From: Cristatella mucedo
Lineage: Eukaryota > Bryozoa > Phylactolaemata > Cristatellidae
Direction of reading: 5' to 3'
DNA: 64,000 nucleotides
NCBI GenBank assembly: GCA_009760855.2
Contig: WPIO01000004.1
Span: 1,042,501-1,106,500, forward strand
In this document: piece after piece, positions 1 to 9,720 of the stretch
Numbering within the stretch: position 1 is the first letter of the stretch
How the letters are laid out: the number at the start of each line of letters is the position of its first letter
Made by a program: the position numbers and the translations under genes
Notes under the pieces: generated by a model
The model's input: only the letters and a program-made list of their open reading frames with translations
What the model was told of the DNA's origin: nothing
The model's database searches: none

Positions 1-591
1 TAATGTAATGTACCTACTATTATTGCTGCTATTATGATTCCAGTCAACAGTTGTAAGCGCAGCCCGTCACAGCCCATCTGGCAATGTAAACCACAGGTTC
101 AGTAGTTTGTCATGAAAAAGTCGATTTGAGTGCATGCAGGTTAGCACGAAAACAACAGCGAGCATTTGACACGAACCTCTCTGTCTAATTTGGCCTATTC
201 TATAGTTATTGGGGAGAGTACGCTCGTGATACAAAGTACTATGCTATCTTGTTTCTGCTTGTTACTTGTAATTTGCATTTTACTTGACGGTAGCGTAGCG
301 TTGGTCGATAGCATGACATCACAGTGCATGCCACAGGTAACTGTGGTGCCATGTTGGCCGTTTATCGGCGTTCACATGGTCAGATACATAGCAGATTTTT
401 CTTGTAAGCTGTTCAGCTCTGCGAGCTATGTCACCATGACAGTTGAGTGCATGGTGTTGCTTGGTAGGCAGATCGGATAATCGGCCGCGGGATGTCGGCC
501 GACATACCGCTTCCTTTTTTTTTTACGATAGACTTGGCTAGCAATGAGATGCTGACGACCAGTGACTAATGCTGTCTAGGGTGCAGCTTGT
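1..591. other. intron/flank of KLHL gene, nothing identified
   Basis: Presumed intron of the KLHL gene. The first bases (TAATGTAATGTA) resemble the ATGTA-type 3' end repeats of LINE-A. No splice-supported coding sequence is visible. Confidence 0.5.
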
Positions 592-1418
592 AATCGTATC
601 GCCATCTGTAACTCCAAAAAGCCACAAATATAATTCATTTGTATAGCGCCCCAGGAGAGCTTAATCTCCATTCAGACGCTTCGCATATGCCTCAGGGGGC
701 TCGAGCCCACGACCTCAGCCTTGACCTTGGTCGGGGCGAGGGCGCCTTAACCGCTGGACCAAACCAGCTCGGCGAGACTAGCTGGGTGTCATGCTGGAGA
801 GTTTTCTATTACACGTGTTGCGTGTCCCTGTTGCTTCTTGGCCACTGGTGTTGGCCCCCTCCCCTACTGGGGGGGGGGGGAATAAAGACGAGAGTCTCGT
901 TCACCGCTCACGTTCGCCTGCTCGTGTCGTCGTGTCTCCGTGAGACTCCACGAACGAGACACAGTAACGTAGCGCACACTTAAAGCCTATGCGGCCTTCG
1001 GTCATGTGAGCCAACATACTTTATTTCATGCATGCAAAAATAAATTAAGATGCATAGCTAAGTCAGGATGGCAGTCGATGAAGTGAGTAGCATGGCAGTA
1101 GCAGCTCAGGACGGCTGGTCAGGATGTTCCACACTCGGCAGCAGGAGAGAGTAGCTGTCGTTGCATTGAAGAACTGTGGAAGTTCCGGTCTGTTGCCTTC
1201 GGAGAAAGGGCAACGACTGTCGCCAGTTCGCCTTTTGTACCGTCTTTGAGCGTAGGAATGGAACAGCTAATTTATTGTCCAAAGAGAACCCGAGTAGGCT
1301 GCCGTTCAGCTAGGTTTTGAAAGAGCCAAGTCATAGCGGGCCTCGTGGGTCAGTGTAGGAATTTTGCCCTGAATCGGTTGGTCGACAGGGGGCGTCGAAT
1401 CTTTTTCAGCAAAGGACG
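592..1418 (-). mobile_element. LINE-A (CR1/L2-like) 3' fragment, degenerate, interrupted
   Basis: On the minus strand this matches the 3' part of the better-preserved LINE-A copy at 41920-44085. It carries the 3' terminal CATCTGTAACTCC-like end (601-613), the AGTCAGGAT..AGTAGCATGGCAGTAGCAG block (1062-1105) and the region equivalent to LPVEQRI at 1370-1418. It is interrupted by SINE-A (628-770) and by about 150 bases of unrelated sequence with a G12 run (820-975). No reading frame survives. Confidence 0.75.
628..770 (-). mobile_element. SINE-A, tRNA-derived, nested in LINE-A
   Basis: Read on the minus strand it begins GCTGGTTTGGTCCAGCGGTT (box A-like), has GTGGGCTCGAGCCC (box B-like) and ends with GGGGCGCTATACAAATGAATTATA. 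The same layout recurs in about nine copies in the window. LINE-A sequence continues on both sides of it, which gives the order of insertion. Confidence 0.85.
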
Positions 1419-1864
1419 ATGCAATACAATATTTGTATGTTATTATTATTAGTATTGTTTTATCATCTTGTTGATACTACAGTTGGCAGGCTTACACTGA
1501 ATTGTTCGTAATTGCTGCTGTGCAATCAGTGCCTGTTCTGTTTGGATGCTTCCGCCAGACTAACAGCGAAGGCCTGCTTTTGTTATGCAAAGGAAGCGGT
1601 GGAGTGAGTCCTCACTTGGCTTTTCAAGGCCAAAGGAGGTCTTTCAATTCGAGATGAGACTCTCGAGCTCCTGCATCTGCTCTCCTGCTTTGGCTGTGGT
1701 GGCGCTGCGGCTGCTGCTGCGGGTGTGCTGCCGTTCGTCTCATCTTTCGAAGGCAGGAAACAGCTTCCTGTCGTCTCGTCCGAGTGTCACCGACTTTTTT
1801 GCCGAGCAGCAGCCGTTGCCTGTTCGCGGCCGTCGTGCTCCACTTTGCGCTGTTCTGCCCGTAG
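1419..1864. other. intron sequence before kelch exon a
   Basis: Contains a short (TTA)n stretch at about 1439-1455 and pyrimidine-rich sequence before the acceptor. No repeat family recognised otherwise. Confidence 0.5.
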
Positions 1865-2062
1865 GCGTTGCCGTCCTCGACAACATCGTCTATGCAGTCG
1901 GCGGTTTCAACGGGTCGCTGCGGGTCCGCACAGTGGACTGCTACGACCCGGTGAAGGACGTATGGATGCCCGTGGCGAGCATGGAGGCTCGGCGGAGCAC
2001 CATCGGAGCGGGCGTCATCGACGGGCGCATATATGCCGTCGGCGGCTTTGATGGCTCCACAG
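1865..2062 (+). CDS. KLHL2/3-like exon a (kelch blades)
   Basis: Acceptor AG at 1863-1864 and donor GT at 2063-2064. The exon enters and leaves in phase 1 and is 198 bases long (66 codons). It encodes two kelch motifs, VYAVGGFNGSLRVRTVD and IYAVGGFDGSTG, with DVWMPVASMEARRSTIG between them. A (GA)n array of nearly 200 bases starts only 28 bases past the donor. A longer open frame running through that array is an artefact of the repeat. Confidence 0.92.
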
Positions 2063-2090
2063 GTCTGACGGCGCACGCGTGCGAGTTGGC

Positions 2091-2189
<99 letters not shown>

Positions 2190-2202
2190 CAGAGAGAGAG
2201 AC

Positions 2203-2287
<85 letters not shown>

Positions 2288-5200
2288 CTTGGAGTTTGCT
2301 GCGTCGGCTCGTCGCCCAGTTGTCGAGGCCCGCAGTATTCGCATTCCCAAAATACTTGCCAGGTTAACGACAGCCATCTCTCCTGAGCGATGGCATCAAG
2401 TATGTAACGACTGTGTGCGCGATTCGTGTGTAAGCGGTCCGTATATGACGAGAGCCACTCAGAACTTGAAGGAAATGATTCCCGCATGCACAGCCAGTGC
2501 TTGCTGTAAGATTGCACTCGGGCATGGAGTGACTTTATGCAGTCGGAGACACCGGCTTGGACCAGCCCATAACGACAGTGTGCTCTTACGAAGAGTAAAA
2601 GAAAACCTTAGCCACATATCCCTAGTAATTACAGTGAGAAAGCTCTGCTCTCTCCGCAATGACAGCGCAAAGCCGGACGTAGGAAGTAGGCTTTCCCTGA
2701 GCCGTCATCGAGTTTGCATCGAGAAAATAATATGAAAAAATACAATTCATTTGTGTAGTGCCCTAGGAAAGCTTCGTGTCTATGCAGGCGTTTTACATGT
2801 GGCGTTGGCCTCGAGCCCAGTATCTTGCTCGTCAAAGGCTGCTTCCTTTGCAGCTGATGTGACGTGCTTAGAAAGAGATTGAACTCGCCGGGGCGCTATA
2901 AAAAATGTATTGTTATTATTATTATTATTATTATTATAAAGGCTTTACCCCTGGGCCAAACCAGAGTGGTAGTGCAAGCCACCGAATTCTATCAACCGTA
3001 GAGCTATGCGCTGCTTCAGTGGTGCTCTTGAAAGCGGTTTACGGGCACATTTACTAAGAACTTGTGCAGTGCTCTGTGGCTGTGCCCCATGGATGCATCC
3101 GAAGGCTTCGAGCTGGCCTCGGTAGCGAGCCGTAGAGCTTCTCAGCCCCCCCCCCTACCGCCATGTGGCATGCGGCTCCTTTGGCTTTTGGTTCCGAAAA
3201 GCAAGATTCATTCCAGAGAGCCAGGGCGGCTGGAATCGTCGGCAGTCGGTGGTCGTTGGCAGTGGCTCGATGCAGACCTGGCAGATCGCTTTGGCTGCCA
3301 GTCAGACATCGGGCCGATTGTGGCATGCGATGTCGTAGGGGCCAATGCTAAACTGCACGACGTCAGCCGTTGTTGCAGGACTGCGACACCCAATAGATTG
3401 GAGTCGGGGTAGCAGCTAGCAGCCTGGCCTATTATCTGAGCGTTTGGCACACGCCGAGGGGATGACGCCTTATCGAGAAAGCCTGGCGTCGGTGAGAGGC
3501 AGCAGCCAGTCGATGTTGGTTGGTCACTGCATTGCTGTTGCAATTCTCGGTTGGTATGTGTAAAATAAAAAATGCATGCAATTAATTTGCATGGCAACCA
3601 AAGGGAACTTGGTCTCAATTTCAGGCTCTTCACATCGCTCTCACCCACGACCGACCTCGGTCGCTAAATTTATTCACCTTGGCCTTTATCAAGGCTAGCA
3701 CCTTAACCGCTGGACTAAACCAGCCAAGACCGGCCATCCATCCTGGGGCAGGGCAGGGCACAGCACTTGGCTTCAGCATAACCGTGCTACGATGAGCCCA
3801 TAAGACAACGTCGAGGATGAGATGTTTTGGGCCTCTTTCTGTTACCTCGATGCGCACTAGCACGTTGGGACGGACGAACGTTTAGTCGTTGGGGGCGTTG
3901 ATGGACTCCAAGCAGTAGCATTGCAGGCTACCTCAAGCAGCATGCAGCATTTAACTTCCAGTCTGGATACACTTGACGTGGTGGTGAAACTTCAAAATGC
4001 TTCATCCGCTAGATTACAAAATAACCTGTTCCTGGCCACTATAATTTAGGAGCAGCAAATCGTATCTTGGCAATCATAATCTAGCCCAACATAAAGCTTC
4101 AACAACAATCCTTCGGACTCGTGGCTGAACCAGGGAGCAAGGCCCCTCCCCCAAATACTGGCAGTGACCTCGGCAGTGACCCCTGTTTCCTGCCTAAATT
4201 CCACTCGATGAGCAACCGCCGAGTTCGTGTCGAATAGGAACCATAATAATAATTATTATTGTTTTACATTTGTATAGCACTATCAGGGAACTTGATCTCT
4301 TTTTTTAGGCACTTATGCATGCTGAAAAAGAAACATGGCTGAATGGTTGGTTGTGGCAAGCTCAATGACAACAAGCATAACAGGCAAATGTAAAGTGCCT
4401 AGAAAGAGATTGATTTCTCGGAGGGTGCTATATCAAATTTATTATCATCATTATTATTATTATCATGGGTAGAGGTGACATGCACGTGGTCAGCATGCAA
4501 ATATAGTTAGTGGCATCACTCATAGTGTCAGCACTCATAACCACACAGAGGACGAATCACACGGACCTGCTAAATGCTGTGTTGAATGGATGCGTTTTCA
4601 GCTTCTTTTAAATGTGGTCAAGTCAGGGGATGTCGTGACTTTCGTGTTTTTCGATATCATTTTCAGCCACTTGCCGGTCTTGCCCCAATATAAAAACCTT
4701 GCACATCTTCCCCTCTAGATGACAATCCTGGCACTGCCAGTAGATGACAATCCTCTAGATGACAATCTTGGCACTGCCACTGGATGGCAATCCTCTAGAT
4801 GACAATCCTGGCACTGCCACTGCTTCTGAGACTGTACGTGCTCTCAGTAGTAATTTGATAAAACTGCTGCCATTGCACCCAAATTCTGTTATGTTGGAAA
4901 CAAACAGACGAAAATGTTTGCTCTTGATTCAGACGTCAATTTAACCTTTTTGATGTGAACACGATGGAGTGAGTGAATATAGAGCAAATGTCACCTGTGA
5001 GTGTCAAAACTAGATGCACAACATGATCCCTGATCTAGACTTGAGACAAAGACTGCTGCTGTTCGGATGCTAGCCTCGGCAGCAGGCAGCGGGCAGGGAG
5101 TCGGACAGAGAATCTCCGGCATCATCGAGCTTCTTTCTCAATGAGTCTGGCAGCAGCGGGCGCCTATTAAGAGATGTGCTGCTGCTGCTGCTTCTCAAAG

Positions 5201-6583
5201 TGATCGGCTGGGCTTGGCGAGTGAGTAATCACTTAGCGATTTTTGGCTTTTTTCTGGCTGAATCCCTGATTGCTTGTCCTCGATCAGAAGTCGGCAAACT
5301 CCGGCTTTTAGGCCAGATTTTGCCTAGCTAGTACTCCAGTCCGGCCTAACGCCCCCCTAGTTATTTATTATTGGATCTGGCCTAATTGAGTTGTCACGGT
5401 TTTATTTCCATTCATTACTGCTGGTTGCAGCTCAAGTTGTCTGTGGCCTGTGTTTAGTTTTAGAGCTGGCATCAGGCGCTTGTATGAAACCGAAGTGGCT
5501 GACCGGGGAGGGATGATAAATGTCTCCTCCTATAATTACCATTTGTATTTGTGCGTCTGTTTTGACCGTTCGTTCGTCTGGCCACGCTCCCTCCGGGCGG
5601 GCGGCCCTGTGGAATGGGCGTGGTTTCTTCTGGCCTAGTGTACCTTCTCAACCTCCTGAAATGACCTAGTAGTCCGATAAATTTGCAGACCCCTGTCGTA
5701 GATCATGTGAACTATAGCATTTGATGTTTTTTCTCTTATCACTCCTTACTGATTTTAGCGTAGTGCAGATTTGCTCTGTAGGCTCAATGCCTGCATATTT
5801 TCTTTGGTTTAATTTCGGTATATCGTGAGCAGTGTCATCCCTGGTACCCATTCAGTAATGTAGTCACCAAAACACCGCTAGAACGCAAAGCAAGAGTGCA
5901 CAAGCCAGTTTATGCTTGAGCACCACTTTTGGTAGCTCACCAGCCAAGCTAGCACCTGAATGATGCAACCAATACCAACGACTTAGTACTAATAGCAATA
6001 ATAGTAATAATAATGCACTTGATAAAGCACCCTCAGAGAACTCAATGCTTAGGTAATAGAGGCTTTATTGTCCTTTATTCATGCACGCAAAATATGTATA
6101 TGACTGCATTCTGGAATGTCCATGGAGGGGATTGTGTATTGGTGACTCCACATGGCATTCGACCAGTTAAACTGTCGAATGCCATGTGGAGACAACTTCT
6201 CCACTGACCACATGGCATTCGACCAGTTAAACTGTCGAATGCCATGTGGAGACAACTTCTCCACTGACTCCACATGGCATTCGACCAGTTTAGGTCTGGT
6301 ATTTCAAATGCTGTTTATGGCCAGTCTGCTTGAGCATCCCGAATTTCTCTGCAGCCGGATGCAATTTAATATAGTTCATTTGCGTATCGCGCTGAGAGAA
6401 CTTAATCTCTGTTCAGGCACTTCACATATGCCTCGAAGGCTCGAGCCCACGAACTTGGCTAGACCTTGATCGGGGCAAGCACCTTTACCACTAGGCCAAA
6501 CCAAACGTAGCAGCTGCTAAAGCAAGTTTTGTGCAGCCGATCCTGCGTAGCGATTGCTGCTACATTCGGCTTGGTAGCCTCTC

Positions 6584-6680
<97 letters not shown>

Positions 6681-6689
6681 GTCTCTCTG

Positions 6690-6766
<77 letters not shown>

Positions 6767-9641
6767 GTCTCTCTGTCTCTCTGTCTCTCTCTCTGTCTCT
6801 CTGTCTCTCTCTGTCTCTCTCTCTCGAAGCTTCAGCATCGAGTTGCCAAACATGTGTGTGCCCAAGTCGCTGTCACCTGACCTCTTTCCGACGATCGCCG
6901 ATTGTTCTCGAGCTTACCCCACCTACTGGCAATGGCGAATTCCTCCTCCGTTTCACGCTCGTGTTCCTGCGCATGCTTCTGAAAGCAGCACCCCACTGCT
7001 CGGTGTTGCAGGTCTGAACTCGGCGGAGGCCTACAATCCGCAGCTCAACGAGTGGCACTTCACAGCCCCGATGAGCACACGGCGGAGCAGCGTCGGAGTC
7101 GGCGTCGTGAGAGGTGAGTGTTTGCGCGTCTAGTAGCATCCAGTGGTATCCAGGCAGCAGTAAACTGAAGCCTCCTGGAGCCTTCTCAAGAAAAAGGCAG
7201 GAGCGCCAACCGAGGGGTGTGCTAGGAGGGTGCCTCCCCCTTCCAGGCAGGCATATGGTATTGTGCGTCGTTTGTCTCGACTGACCTCGTTGCCGAAACG
7301 TTTGCCGCATGCTTGCTGGCGCTGCTGCTCCGAAGCGTCACCTTCACCTTTCCTCTGCAAAGCCGCGGTAACACCACCAGGTAACACCGAGTTGCATCGT
7401 TAGCCTGGCCATTGTTTGACCCACCACCGTGTGCCTCTCTCGGACTCCTGCGACCGAAGCTCAGTGACATGCAAGTACACTGGTGCTTTGCGCAATTGCA
7501 CCCGCGAGACGGCAGGCTGTTCTATGGTATTTCGCAGAGAGTTGCATGTGCACGTCTGCACTCGAACCTCTCTTTCTCTGCAAAGCCGCTAGGAGTCGCT
7601 AGCAGTCGCTTTATGCTGGAGAGCAGTTGCGACACGCTTCAAGATTGAACGCCATTTGCACGCCCCGATCTTCTTTAGTCTGCAGACTTCTTTTCACGAA
7701 TAAAAGGAGAAAATTTAGTAGCATAATTAGGAGTTCGATCGTGGAAGCAGGGCAGCTGCCTAGTGTCCTGCAGTGGCGCCGCAATACTCGTGGACAAAAG
7801 TGCCCGGATCGGCGGCCGGCTGACTCAAAGGTGCCACCATCGTGTGGGACAAATGCGAATTATTTTTACGCAGTCTTGTGCCTGCAGAGGGAGAGCACCA
7901 GCTGCTAGCAGCCTTTAAAGTGAGAAAAGGGACTGCTAACTGCACTTCCGGGAGTGGGTGGTCGTTGAGCATGTTGCTGAAGCCCAGCTCCTTTGTAGCA
8001 AGAGCTCAGCCTCAGACCTTGTTTGCTTCTGTGCAGCAGCAGCTGCTGCTGCTACTTCGCATGAGCATGCTGCTTTTGCTAAAAATGCATCTAATCCTGC
8101 TTTCATTGAATGCACCCAGCCGGTGGCACCCCTCTCGGTGAGTGGTGATTGGTGAGTGTCCTAAACCCTAAATCTCCATGGTGATTTGTGAGTGTCACCG
8201 TCAAAAAGCCGTGTCGCTCTCAAAAAGCCGTGTCACTTAATAGAGGAACCATTTAAAAAACAGCTACTGCTAGGCGGCGGCCTCCGGCTGTGTAATTTTA
8301 GGCATAAGCGTTTCTAGATAAACTTGTCGTTATAACCCATTTCACGTCAATTAGTAAGTTGTTGTGGCCATATTCAGCAGTCAGTGCTGGCTGCTGGCTG
8401 GCATGCTTATCTAAACCGGCCGTGGCCCAAATGCCTCTGTCGGTCGGCTCCTGCACTGACGTCACGAGGACTTCCGCTGAACAGCCTTTAGGAGTGGCTT
8501 GTTCGCGATCTTTGTAGGCCGCCTTTATGCCGTGGGTGGCTATGATGGCGTCTCACGCCAGTGCCTAGCCACCGTTGAAGCTTACGACCCCAAGTCCGAC
8601 GCATGGTCGCCAGTGGCCGAAATGAGCTGCCGGCGCAGCGGTGCAGGCGTGGGCGTGTCCACCGACGGCCTGCTGTATGCCGTCGGCGGTCACGATGGCC
8701 CGCTGGTTCGAAAGAGCGTGGAGGTGTACAATCCCGAGCTGGACATCTGGACGCAGGTGGCCGACATGCACCTGTGCAGACGCAACGCTGGTACGTGTGC
8801 CGCTTGTATCTGCACAGGGAGGGCCAGGGTAGATCAGCGGTCACAGGCTGCTGCTTGCTGCAACTGCTTGCATTAGCAAGCAGCAGTCTGTGTGCCCGCT
8901 CGTGCCCACGCTCGTGTTGGCTGTCAGTCTGTGAGTGTTTGGTCGTAGATGATGTGCACTTGACTTGTATAGTGCATGCTTGTGAGCGAGGTCTTGTCAC
9001 CCACCCGGTGGGCCGTGCTTCAGCCAGGCTGCCGACTGCGAGTCTTGTTATGAGTTCACCTTCTTCTCTCAAGAGAGTCGCTTTGCAGGTACTGCCACCG
9101 CGTGCCATCAATCAAGCACTTGGACATGCTGCTAGCTTAAACTAAAGAAAGATGGGTCTCTGCAAACGCCGTCGGGCCTTCCTGCCCCATCCAAATGAAC
9201 AGTGAGCCTCAGTTTCAGCTCATTTGCATCTGTGGCTGTGCCCAAGAATAAATACCAGTCTGCGGCAGCTCTCGGTGCCAAGATCCTTTTAGGAATAGCT
9301 CCTAAAAAAAAATTCGGCCAGACAATAGCTTGGCAGGCACACTGCAGACTGCGCCAACAGGCGTTCAGGAAGTGTTCACGACATAGCCGTAGAACATGAC
9401 ATGACATGTGTGCAGCTGCTGCCATAATCCTTGCCACTGCAGTCTGTTAAGGGGGACCGAAGAAAGAATGGTTCGATATCATAGCACCAGCTGACATCAG
9501 CTGACTCGACTAGGTTCCATGTTCATGGCAGCTGACAATATGACAAAAAAAACGTTTAGTCTCAATTCTTCTCTGCGGTCTCTCCCTCTCCCTCTCTCTC
9601 TCTCTCTCCCCTCTCTCTCTCTCTCTCACTCTCTCTCTCTC

Positions 9642-9720
<79 letters not shown>

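Noticed and set aside
1585-2735. Long open frames encoding Glu/Arg or Ser/Leu runs through the (GA)n array
   Set aside because: They exist only because a dinucleotide repeat has no stops; the real kelch exon ends at 2062. The same applies near 6530-7130, 9520-9840, 13345-13920, 18609-19343, 20347-20841, 20941-21470 and 24489-25008.
6145-6290. CRISPR-like array
   Set aside because: Two to three units of 60 bp with near-identical spacers in a eukaryotic intron; the spacers are repeats themselves. The 22-bp repeat at 10214 was rejected for the same reason.
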